Assembly: GCF_902784195.1 (NCBI RefSeq)
Contig: NZ_CACZTX010000008.1
Location: 1 to 64,000 of the forward strand
DNA length: 64,000 nt
Source: an uncultured Methanobrevibacter sp.
GTDB taxonomy: Archaea > Methanobacteriota > Methanobacteria > Methanobacteriales > Methanobacteriaceae
Direction: 5' to 3'
Shown: piece after piece, positions 9,514 to 17,475 of the stretch
Layout of the letters: the number at the start of each line of letters is the position of its first letter
How positions within the stretch are numbered: the first letter of the stretch is position 1
Position numbers and translations under genes: made by a program
Notes under the pieces: model-generated
What the model was told of the DNA's origin: nothing
Seen by the model: only the letters and a program-made list of their open reading frames with translations
The model's database searches: none

Positions 9514-10081
9514 CTTTACTTTTGATGATTTCCACTCTTTTAAGAGGATAGATTTTTTTAGCTTTGTGGTAAATTTCAGAAGCTAATCTACCGTTTACAG
9601 AGTTTTCTACAAGTTCATCAAAGGTTTTTTCTGAAGCTACTTTAGTAACTAACTCGTTAATGGTTTCTCTCATGTATTTTTGTTGGGAAGATTTAGCTCT
9701 TCTGGTAGTTACAGCTAATACATGGAGTTTTAATTTACGTTCATCTTGGGTAGTTACGATAACAGGAGCATCGATTCTACTGGTTCCTCTTCTGATCATA
9801 CTTCTTACGTAATCAGTAGTGGTTTTGTGTCCAGTGAATTTAGTGTTTGCAATGTTTCCGTTAACATCATTTACTTCAAATTGTAATTTGATGTATTGTT
9901 TGGAGAAGTCACCGGTTAATTCTCTCATGGTTACTTCTACAGTTCTTCCGTATACAAGTTCAGGGTCTCTTGCAGGGGTGGTACCGATTTCTTTGTCTCC
10001 GAATGCTACAGGAGTTTTAATGGTGTACCAAGATTTTTCTTTCCAAGTGTCACGTACTCTACGTCTTTGTTTCTTTGCCAT
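9503..10081 (-). CDS. rps1e: 30S ribosomal protein eS1 (S3Ae family)
   Basis: A 192-residue archaeal/eukaryotic eS1. It begins MAKKQRRRVRDTWKEKSWYTI and has the family blocks RTVEVTMRELTGDFSKQYIKL and KFTGHKTTTDYVRSMIRRGTSRID. It is a component of the small-subunit platform near the mRNA exit site. It is monocistronic with a strong-looking terminator and a 778-bp upstream region. Confidence 0.95.
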   Translation of the reverse strand: MAKKQRRRVRDTWKEKSWYTIKTPVAFGDKEIGTTPARDPELVYGRTVEVTMRELTGDFSKQYIKLQFEVNDVNGNIANTKFTGHKTTTDYVRSMIRRGTSRIDAPVIVTTQDERKLKLHVLAVTTRRAKSSQQKYMRETINELVTKVASEKTFDELVENSVNGRLASEIYHKAKKIYPLKRVEIIKSKVLE

Positions 10082-10859
10082 TTATATCATTCCTCTCTAT
10101 ATTTTTGACGTAATTATTATTTAGAATAATTGTATTTTGTTTTTATTTAAGATAAAACATAGCTATGGCTAAACTAAATATAATATAAAATAGGATAGAA
10201 ATCTAGCTATGATATAAGTTTTTTTAAATCCAATGCTTATTGATCTTATGATGAATAATCATTAGATGAAATAAAAAATATAATATTAAAATCACAGGTT
10301 AATGGGCTAATGTCACTTTAGATATCTGAAGTGGCCTTATATCAAAAATAGATACAAAAATAGTTATAAAATTTGATTATAAGCTAAATAATTTTTATAA
10401 TCTATAATTTACCTGCTCTGGAATCAATCCATTTAAATTAAAATAATATCATAAAAGTTTTAAATAAGTTTAAAACCCGCCCATAAAGGTTATTGTTAGT
10501 TATGATTTTTATAGTATATAAATATTTTTGATATTATAATTTTTATCTGATAATTATTTTAGTATATTTAGCAGTACATTTAGTTAATTTTTTAAGCTAT
10601 ATTTAACATATCTCTATTATACTCTAAAATATTTTTAGATATATCTTTAAGATATTTTTAAATGTCTTTATATATTTTTGAAAATATTTCAATATTCCAA
10701 TATGTTTCCAGTATATTTCTAGAAAATGTTTAAAATTTTCTTATTTTTTCTGGTTTGCTACTAAAACATTTAAATAATATAAAAAATATAACAATTGTTA
10801 TAAAACTTTTAATGCTTTAGGAATTTGTTTTATTAAAAAAATGAAAGGAGGTAAAAATA
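10082..10859. other. 778-bp divergent intergenic region with a structured segment
   Basis: No ORF of note. It holds the eS1 promoter (minus) and the promoter of the gamma-glutamyl cluster (plus). Positions 10312-10335 form an inverted repeat: core arms CACTTTAGAT and ATCTGAAGTG with one G-T pair, extended outward by a further wobble and a G-C pair. The octamer TAGCTATG occurs twice about 44 bp apart near the eS1 side. A more GC-rich patch (AAAACCCGCCCATAAAGG) lies at about 10471-10488. Confidence 0.45.
10787..10802. promoter_or_regulatory. 16-bp palindrome, candidate operator of the gamma-glutamyl cluster
   Basis: A perfect palindrome, TATAACAATTGTTATA, follows directly on a TATA-like stretch (TTTAAATAATATAAA) and lies ~58 bp before the ATG at 10860. 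That places it near the expected transcription start. A copy with one changed base lies upstream of thiI at 44235-44250. Binding by a repressor is inferred. Confidence 0.5.
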
Positions 10860-11663
10860 ATGTGTGAGATCTTTGGATTTAGTTCATCAAAGGAAGAAGA
10901 ACTTAATGATTATCTTAAAGAGTTCTATAGTCATTGTGAAGAGCATCCTCACGGTTGGGGATTAGCTATTTTAGATTCAGATAAATTCAGCGTATTCAAA
11001 GAGCCTGTTAAAGCTCGAAGCAGTGTAATGCTAGGAAATATCCTATTGAATCCTATCGTTTCTAAAAATGCTTTAGCACACATTCGTTTAGGCACTATTG
11101 GTGTGAAGGACTTTTATAATTGCCATCCTTTCGTTAAAAAAGATAATGCTGGTAGAAGATGGACTCTTATTCATAATGGCACTGTTTTTGACTGTCCTGA
11201 TTTATGTAAGTACAGCACTGAGGAAGAGGGGGAAACAGATTCTGAAAGAATTCTTCTAGCTATTGTTGATTTAATAAACAAATTTGAAGCTTTTAAAGGT
11301 GAGCCTTTAAGCTTAAAGGAGAGATTTGATGTAGTTTCTGACTTAATAAGCTTCATGGCTTTATCAAATAAGTTAAATCTGATTATCTATGATGGAGAAC
11401 AGATGTATGTTCACACAAATTATAGAAATTCATTATGCTATTTGAAAACTGAAAATAGCATTTTCTTTTCAACTCAAGCTTTGGATTCAAATGAGTGGAA
11501 TGAAGTGCCGTTAAATACTGTGCTCTCCTTTTCAAATGGTGAATTGCTATTTGAAGCAAAACCTCATTCATTTGAATATGTTGAAACTGAAGAGCAGCTT
11601 ATGTTCATTGAAAAATTTGCAAGCACTTTAAATAGTGATGTTGAAGAGGAAAATGTGTGGTAA
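10860..11663 (+). CDS. Class II glutamine amidotransferase-like Ntn hydrolase (EgtC/YafJ family)
   Basis: 267 residues. It starts MCEIFGF, so Cys2 becomes the N-terminal nucleophile after Met removal. Family blocks follow in order: HPHGWGLAI, AHIRLGTIG, NCHPF and LIHNGTVFD. There is no synthetase domain, so it is a stand-alone amidohydrolase like YafJ or EgtC. EgtC removes a gamma-glutamyl group during ergothioneine synthesis. The next two genes are gamma-glutamyl ligases, so cleavage of a gamma-glutamyl amide is the natural guess, but the substrate is unknown. A strong ribosome binding site GAAAGGAGGT precedes the ATG. Confidence 0.85.
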   Translation: MCEIFGFSSSKEEELNDYLKEFYSHCEEHPHGWGLAILDSDKFSVFKEPVKARSSVMLGNILLNPIVSKNALAHIRLGTIGVKDFYNCHPFVKKDNAGRRWTLIHNGTVFDCPDLCKYSTEEEGETDSERILLAIVDLINKFEAFKGEPLSLKERFDVVSDLISFMALSNKLNLIIYDGEQMYVHTNYRNSLCYLKTENSIFFSTQALDSNEWNEVPLNTVLSFSNGELLFEAKPHSFEYVETEEQLMFIEKFASTLNSDVEEENVW

Positions 11664-11800
11664 TCCCTCTTATGGTTTTTAAAGTTATGTATGTTTTAGA
11701 AGATATTTTTGAGATTTATTAGAATTCATTAGAAATTTATTAAATATTTATTAGAAAATTTAGAAAAGAAATTTAGAAGTTTAGAAATATGGAAATAAAG

Positions 11801-11815
11801 TCCTTTTTTAAAGGA
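11801..11815 (+). other. Small hairpin between the amidohydrolase and GCS2-like genes
   Basis: Arms TCCTTT and AAAGGA enclose TTT, 30 nt before the next start codon. It lacks a T-tract, so it is more likely an intercistronic or processing hairpin than a terminator. Confidence 0.35.
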
Positions 11816-11844
11816 TAATTTAAATTGGAATTGGAGTTGATTAA

Positions 11845-13245
11845 ATGGCAGATGATACAATTACAGATGAGAGGATAAAGGAAAAGATCTGTCAAATGTT
11901 TTTGGAATCTACTAAAAAATCTAAAAAAGAGTATATTGGGATTGAGATTGAGATTCCAATAATCAACCTTAATAAGGAAGCGGTGGATTTTGACATTGTT
12001 CATCTTGTAACTGAATCATTTAAGAATCATTTTAATTCATTTGAAGTTGAAGGCATAGATTATGATGGCAATGTCTATGCTTTAAGAAATCGTGAAAACG
12101 ATGATATTGTATGTTATGACTGCTCCTATAACAATATTGAATTTGCAATGGGCAAGGAAGAGGACTTATTCACTATCAATGAAAGATTTGAGAAGTATTA
12201 CAGTTTCATTAAGGAAGAGTTCGAAAGGCATAATCATACCTTAAGCGGTATGGGGATAAATCCTTATAGAAAATACAATAATGAAATTCCAATTCCAAAT
12301 GAAAGATACCTGATGCTTTATAATCATTTGAAGTCAACTGAAAATTATTCCGATTCCTTGATGTATTTCCATGATTACCCTGGATATGGCATGTTTTCAA
12401 GTGCTTCTCAAGTCCAATTGGATGTTCCATATGATGATTTGATTGAAAACATAAATGTGTTTTCTAAATTGGAGCCAATCAAAGCATTGATTTTTTCCAA
12501 TTCAGTCCTTTTGGAGGATAATGAGGATTACGTTTGCTTTAGGGATAACCTCTGGGAGTATAGCACTCATGGAATCAATCCTCATAATATTGGAATGTAT
12601 GATATTGAATTTAACAATATTAAAGAATTGGTTTCATATCTTGAATCCTTAAACATTTACTGTGTAATGCGTGATGGAATTTACATTAATTTCCCTTCCA
12701 TGCCTTTAAAGGACTATTTCAATAGCGATTCCATTGTAGGGGAATGCTATTGCAAAGGATCTTATAGGGGCATTGAGTTTAAACCTTCTTTAGATGATAT
12801 TGAATATTTGAGGGCATTTAAATTTATTAATTTAACATTCAGAGGAACTATTGAATATAGAAGTGTTTGCACTCAACCTATCAAGGATTCAATGGCTGTT
12901 GCAGCTTTTCATGTAGGCTTAAAACATAAAACAAAGGAACTTGAAAGGCTATTTTTTTACGCCCCTATATTTCACGATTGTTATAACAGTACAGAACTTA
13001 GAAAATTATTAATAAAAACCGAAATTCCAAGTTCAATTGATCAAGATTCCTTGTATAATCTTGCAAGGGATGTTTTAGATTTGGCAAAAGAGGGTTTGAA
13101 AGAAAGAAATCTTGGTGAGGAAATATTTTTAGAACCATTATACAGAAATGTGGATGAAAGAACAAATCCCGGAAAAAGGATGTTGGATTCATTGAAAGAA
13201 GGAATAAGTTTGGAAAAAATCATTAAAGATTACGGTGATTTATGA
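11845..13245 (+). CDS. Glutamate-cysteine ligase family 2 (GCS2)-like carboxylate-amine ligase
   Basis: 466 residues. Matches to the GCS2/EgtA/YbdK type include the acidic metal/ATP strand EYIGIEIEIPI near residue 32, SSASQVQLDVPYDD mid-protein, the RDNLWEYSTHG segment and RGTIEYRSVCTQP near residue 335. Enzymes of this family join the gamma-carboxyl of glutamate to an amine using ATP. It sits between an EgtC-like hydrolase and a GshA-type ligase. Its stop codon overlaps an in-frame ATG of the next reading frame (ATGA), indicating tight translational coupling. The amine substrate is unknown; it need not be cysteine. Confidence 0.75.
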   Translation: MADDTITDERIKEKICQMFLESTKKSKKEYIGIEIEIPIINLNKEAVDFDIVHLVTESFKNHFNSFEVEGIDYDGNVYALRNRENDDIVCYDCSYNNIEFAMGKEEDLFTINERFEKYYSFIKEEFERHNHTLSGMGINPYRKYNNEIPIPNERYLMLYNHLKSTENYSDSLMYFHDYPGYGMFSSASQVQLDVPYDDLIENINVFSKLEPIKALIFSNSVLLEDNEDYVCFRDNLWEYSTHGINPHNIGMYDIEFNNIKELVSYLESLNIYCVMRDGIYINFPSMPLKDYFNSDSIVGECYCKGSYRGIEFKPSLDDIEYLRAFKFINLTFRGTIEYRSVCTQPIKDSMAVAAFHVGLKHKTKELERLFFYAPIFHDCYNSTELRKLLIKTEIPSSIDQDSLYNLARDVLDLAKEGLKERNLGEEIFLEPLYRNVDERTNPGKRMLDSLKEGISLEKIIKDYGDL

Positions 13246-13262
13246 TATTAAGGTGTGATAAA

Positions 13263-14705
13263 ATGGATAGATTATTCAATTTATCTCAATTGCATAAGAA
13301 TGCAAGTTCAGAGGATTTAAAACAAGGCTCTTTTGGTATAGAATGGGAAGGATTAAGAGTTCGTGAAAATGGAGAGCTTTCACTTAGCCCACACCCTGAA
13401 ATATTTGGAAACAAATTATCAAATCCTTACATTACAACAGATTTCTCAGAAAGCCAGATAGAAATCATCACCCCAACATTTGATACAATTGATGAAGCGT
13501 TTTCATTTTTCTCTTTCATGTCTGATTTAGTTAACAGCTCTTTGGATGATGATGAGTTCCTATGGTTCCAATCATTGCCCTGTATACTCCCAGATTCAAG
13601 CGAAATCCCAATTGCAAAATATAAAGGCAGAGAATTGGCAGAAGAGTCAATGGAATATAGAAAAGGATTAGCTAAGAAATATGGTCTTAGAAAGCAATTG
13701 ATTTCAGGCATTCATTTTAACTTTTCATTCAAGGAGGAACTCTTAGAAAAATTATATGAGAATTTGGATATCAGTGAGATTGAGAGTGATGAGGATTCAA
13801 GGATTTCCTATAAGGAATTCAAGAATATGCTTTATTTGAAAATATCAAGAAATTACATTCGATATGTTTGGCTTATAATCTATCTTACAGGCTGTTCCGT
13901 TGCAGCTCACGATACATTCACTCCAGAATGTACCAAATTGATGGAGCATAGCGATAATCGTGGAGGGGTTTATAGTGAAAGAGGTCCTTCATTCAGGAAT
14001 GCATCTTGTGGATATAAAAATCTAGTGCATTTATATCCTAGTTATCATTCAGTGGAGGAATTTACAAGAGATGTTCAATCTTTCATTGATGAAGGTCACT
14101 TATCACAAGCTAAGGAATTGTACACTCAAATCAGATTAAAGCCTAAAGACCCAAGTGATGTTCTTTCATCTTTAAGAAATGATGGAATTCAATATCTTGA
14201 AGTGAGAACTTTAGACATAAATCCATTTTATAAATGTGGTTTAATAAAAAAAGATATGGATTTTCTCCATTTATTCCTCATTTATACATTGATTGCTGAA
14301 GAGTCAGACTATGAAAATTGGCAAGAGGAAGCTCTTTACAATGAGGAAATGGCTGCTGAGGCAGCATATGACTTTAATATGAAATTGCTTAAAGATGGTG
14401 AGGAAATCAGCTTGGAAGAATGGGGATTAAGAATTCTTGATGAAATTGATGACATGTGCAGAACCTTAGGTATTGGCAGCAGATCCCTTATAGATTCAAT
14501 GAGACAAAGAATTGCAGATCCATCATTGACATATGGAAAAGGTCTCATTAGATTGATTAAAGAAGAAGGTTATATCAACAGTCAAATAAAATTGTCTAAA
14601 ATAAATAAGATAACAAGCAAGTATCTTTTGGAAAATACAGACTTGTTGGATGATGAAAGATTTAAGGAATATGTTCCTATTGCCCTTCAAGGGGCTGAAA
14701 AATAG
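13263..14705 (+). CDS. gshA: Glutamate-cysteine ligase, GshA/GshF N-terminal type
   Basis: 480 residues from ATG 13263, chosen because AAGGTG lies 7 nt upstream; an ATG at 13242 overlaps the preceding stop and lacks a site. Strong family signatures are GIEWEGLRV (25-33), PHPEIFG (43-49), TTDFSESQIEIITP (58-71), YRKGLAKKYG, then ISGIHFNFSF and LEVRTLDINPF. This is the E. coli/GshF-type gamma-glutamylcysteine ligase, without the ATP-grasp glutathione synthetase half of GshF, so the expected product is gamma-Glu-Cys. It closely resembles Firmicutes GshF, suggesting bacterial origin. It is the last gene of the trio. Confidence 0.88.
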   Translation: MDRLFNLSQLHKNASSEDLKQGSFGIEWEGLRVRENGELSLSPHPEIFGNKLSNPYITTDFSESQIEIITPTFDTIDEAFSFFSFMSDLVNSSLDDDEFLWFQSLPCILPDSSEIPIAKYKGRELAEESMEYRKGLAKKYGLRKQLISGIHFNFSFKEELLEKLYENLDISEIESDEDSRISYKEFKNMLYLKISRNYIRYVWLIIYLTGCSVAAHDTFTPECTKLMEHSDNRGGVYSERGPSFRNASCGYKNLVHLYPSYHSVEEFTRDVQSFIDEGHLSQAKELYTQIRLKPKDPSDVLSSLRNDGIQYLEVRTLDINPFYKCGLIKKDMDFLHLFLIYTLIAEESDYENWQEEALYNEEMAAEAAYDFNMKLLKDGEEISLEEWGLRILDEIDDMCRTLGIGSRSLIDSMRQRIADPSLTYGKGLIRLIKEEGYINSQIKLSKINKITSKYLLENTDLLDDERFKEYVPIALQGAEK

Positions 14706-14831
14706 TTCTTTCATCTTTAATTTTTATTTTTTTTAATAAGAATTTAAATTTCTATTTTTAATCTTTACCTTTAATTTTTATTTTAACTGAATTTTTTATT
14801 TTTTTAATTTTCCTCTTAATTTCTTTTTAAT

Positions 14832-15416
14832 TTATTTTCTAAACTTAACTCCAACATTGAATGCATCAGCTATTTTGTCTCCAACTTCAAGGTAGTCATA
14901 TAAAACATCATCGTAGACTATTGGATTAAGCAATTTTAAATCAACTTTTCCTTTTTTGCCTAAAACATCTTCATCTGCTTGAATGTTTACAATCTCTCCA
15001 GTAATCTGAGTATGGCTACCTACTTCAACAATGTTCATGACTTTGCATTCAACAGATACTTTCATTTCATTTATGATAGGTGCGTTTACCTCTTTAGCTT
15101 TAGTGGTGGTGAAACCTACCTTTTCAAGTTTATCCACATCGTATCCTGATGCCATTCCAATGTAATCTGTCTCTGCAACTTGATCTACTGTTGGAAAACC
15201 TAAAACAAACTCCCCTTTTTCCAATATGCTTTTAAGTGTTTTTCGTTTAGCTGTTGAATTGATTGCAATCATCACTGCCGGAGGTTGATGGCTGCACATT
15301 GCAGCAAATGCAAGTGTACATGCATCTGCTTTTCCATCTTCATCATAAGCGGAAGCAATTACTGCAGGAGAGGGATACATCATTGCCCTTGGTTTCAAAT
15401 AGACTTTTTTTGACAT
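14832..15416 (-). CDS. Flavin reductase-like / flavoredoxin family protein
   Basis: 194 residues of the FMN-binding split-barrel flavin reductase family. It opens KVYLKPRAMMYPSPAVIASAY and contains CTLAFAAMCSHQPPAVMIAIN and a central FVLGFPTVDQVAETDYIGMASG block. Relatives such as flavoredoxin carry electrons or reduce flavins in anaerobes. It is 19 bp downstream of the NifX-like gene on the same strand, so the two are probably co-transcribed. Confidence 0.85.
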   Translation of the reverse strand: MSKKVYLKPRAMMYPSPAVIASAYDEDGKADACTLAFAAMCSHQPPAVMIAINSTAKRKTLKSILEKGEFVLGFPTVDQVAETDYIGMASGYDVDKLEKVGFTTTKAKEVNAPIINEMKVSVECKVMNIVEVGSHTQITGEIVNIQADEDVLGKKGKVDLKLLNPIVYDDVLYDYLEVGDKIADAFNVGVKFRK

Positions 15417-15435
15417 TTTTACACCAGTTAAAGTT

Positions 15436-15774
15436 TTAGATTTTAATGTTTTTCATGAAATTCACATGGTCTATGTATTTTCTTAAAACCTCTTCAACGG
15501 TTCCTTCATCCTTTACCAATTTCAATCCAGCATCTTCTGCATAGATTGCTGCTTTAGGGCCGAATTGCTCACATATTGCCACTTCACAATCTCCAATGGC
15601 TTCAATGATCTTTGGATTTTGATGTTTCATATCTGCTTCAATTTCAACATTTCTTTGCTCTATAAAGTTGAATTTATCCTCTTCCTCATCGTATTCATAA
15701 ACATATAATGATTTTGCTTTTCCAAAGTGCAAATCTACATTTTCTCCATTAGTTGAAGCAACAGCTATTCTCAT
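15436..15774 (-). CDS. Dinitrogenase iron-molybdenum cofactor biosynthesis (NifX/NafY-like) family protein
   Basis: 112 residues from the second ATG (15774), chosen because GGTGA lies 4 nt upstream. It has the NifX-fold pattern IAVASTNGENVDLHFGKAKSLYVYE, IEAIGDCEVAICEQFGPKAAIYAEDAGL and a short C-terminal helix. Many non-diazotrophic methanogens carry such proteins near iron-sulfur or hydrogenase genes. A metal-cluster carrier role is plausible but unproven; no nif genes are nearby. Confidence 0.82.
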   Translation of the reverse strand: MRIAVASTNGENVDLHFGKAKSLYVYEYDEEEDKFNFIEQRNVEIEADMKHQNPKIIEAIGDCEVAICEQFGPKAAIYAEDAGLKLVKDEGTVEEVLRKYIDHVNFMKNIKI

Positions 15775-15820
15775 ATTAGTCACCATTTTACTTTTTTTTT
15801 TTTTAATTTGAATAAAAAAT

Positions 15821-15836
15821 AAGAGTTATTCCTCTT
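15821..15836 (-). terminator. Stop-codon hairpin at the end of the ClC gene
   Basis: Arms AAGAG and CTCTT enclose a 6-nt loop containing the stop (15826-15828). Minus-strand T runs follow immediately. Confidence 0.5.
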
Positions 15837-17397
15837 TCCAGTTGTTGTAAATCAAGGATTCTATTTTCTGGTTATCCTCAGGGTATGTGTTCTGATTCAT
15901 AATGATGAACAATTCATCAGCATATTTCAATTTCAAATCCTCATCTGGAATCAATGTATTTCCGCTTCTTACAACAGATACAACCATCGCGGATTTTGGG
16001 ATAGGAAGCTCCCAGATTTTTGTCCCTATCAAAGCGCAGTCCATTGGAACAACATACTCTTCCAATACGCTTTTTGTCTTATCGAAGTCAATTCCCTTAT
16101 TCTTCTTCAATAGTCTCATAAGCAATGTTTCATAGATTGGTTCATTTCCAAGGATTGTTGGAATTATATATGCAAGTATTGTCACAACAATCATTGCAAC
16201 AAGAGAGTTTGTAACTCCAGTCATCTCAGCAATCAATACAACTGCAGTTATTGGAGTTCTGACAGAACTTGCAAACATTGCAGCCATTGAAATCATGATG
16301 AACTTATATGCAATCATTGGATTCAATCCAAAAATTGGAATGACAATTGCACTGAATATTGCACCGATATATGCTCCAATAACAAGAACTGGGTAGAATA
16401 TTCCTCCAGGGGCACTTGAACCGAAACAGAATATTAAAAGCAGGTATTTTCCAATTAAAAGGACGATTAAAACAGATAATGGAGGCAAGGTATATTCTAT
16501 TAAATGCATCATGGAGTATCCTCCACCAAGCACATTAGGTAAAATTAGACCAACCGCTCCTGTTATGAGAAATACAATGACATATTTAACTTCCAATGGA
16601 AGAAAACTCAATCTTTCCCACATTTCAGAAGCCTTAATCATTCCCACATTATATATGTATCCTAAGATTCCAACGATAATTCCTAAAATAATCAAAAGGT
16701 AGAAGTATTTTAAAGGAAGATTCAATGATGTGAATGGGAATATTGGGCTTTGTCCAAAGAATATTTTTGATACCAGGTCAGCTACAACTGCTGAAACCAA
16801 CCCTACAATAACGATGGATCTGTCAAATCCCTTATTGATTTCCTCTAAGGTGAAAATGAATCCTGCAAGTGGGGCACTGAATGTTGCTGCAAGCCCAGCT
16901 CCGCTTCCACATACCAAAAGACGTTTTTCATCTGTCTTGCTGTTTGGCAAGTATTTTGAAACACCTTTTGCAGCCATTGCTCCTAACTGTACAGATGGCC
17001 CTTCTCTTCCCAAGGAAAGACCTCCAAGGGATGTAAGGGTTCCTCCAAGAAACTTTGCAATCAATGTTTTCCACCAGCATACATCAAAGTATCCCTTAAC
17101 TTCACCCATCACTATAGGTATTCCGCTCCCTAAGCTATCTGGATCCCATTTCATTAGAAGTGCAGTGATGAATCCCATTAGTGCAAGTATTGCAAACCAT
17201 GCAATTGTTAATAGGAAGTCTCCTTGAATGTATTTTAATGTGGAAAATAGGATGTTTTCGCTATTGTCCAATCCGAATCTGTATAATGATACAACCAATC
17301 CTGAGAATAAACCTATTAAAATAGCTTCTATAATCAGTTTGATGTAATATTTTGAATCATCTACATTCAAACCCAATGTTTGCTTAATCATCTTCAT
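15826..17397 (-). CDS. ClC-family chloride channel or H+/Cl- antiporter with C-terminal TrkA-C domain
   Basis: 523 residues. Residues ~20-425 are the ClC membrane domain with the selectivity motifs GSGIP (90-94), GREGP (130-134, gating Glu132) and GGIFYP. Residues ~440-515 form a TrkA-C/RCK-C-like ligand domain, including IGTKIWELPIPKSAMVVSVVR and LKLKYADELFIIM. Retention of Glu132 fits either a channel or an exchanger. TrkA-C domains usually sense nucleotides or ions, so transport is probably ligand-gated. GAGG precedes the ATG. Confidence 0.9.
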   Translation of the reverse strand: MKMIKQTLGLNVDDSKYYIKLIIEAILIGLFSGLVVSLYRFGLDNSENILFSTLKYIQGDFLLTIAWFAILALMGFITALLMKWDPDSLGSGIPIVMGEVKGYFDVCWWKTLIAKFLGGTLTSLGGLSLGREGPSVQLGAMAAKGVSKYLPNSKTDEKRLLVCGSGAGLAATFSAPLAGFIFTLEEINKGFDRSIVIVGLVSAVVADLVSKIFFGQSPIFPFTSLNLPLKYFYLLIILGIIVGILGYIYNVGMIKASEMWERLSFLPLEVKYVIVFLITGAVGLILPNVLGGGYSMMHLIEYTLPPLSVLIVLLIGKYLLLIFCFGSSAPGGIFYPVLVIGAYIGAIFSAIVIPIFGLNPMIAYKFIMISMAAMFASSVRTPITAVVLIAEMTGVTNSLVAMIVVTILAYIIPTILGNEPIYETLLMRLLKKNKGIDFDKTKSVLEEYVVPMDCALIGTKIWELPIPKSAMVVSVVRSGNTLIPDEDLKLKYADELFIIMNQNTYPEDNQKIESLIYNNWKEE

Positions 17398-17475
17398 GGT
17401 TTAACCTCAGTTTCATTATTTTGCTTATTCTGTTTAGTTAAATGTTCGCAGTGTCATGAAAAATAAAATTAATAA

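Noticed and set aside
10249-10331. Possible C/D box RNA (ATGATGA and CTGA)
   Set aside because: Boxes are ~80 nt apart with no convincing C'/D' pair or terminal stem; such short motifs arise easily in this sequence.
14200-14240. Glutathione synthetase half after gshA
   Set aside because: The protein ends at 14705 with no ATP-grasp domain and the next plus-strand gene is pelA, so there is no evidence for glutathione itself here.
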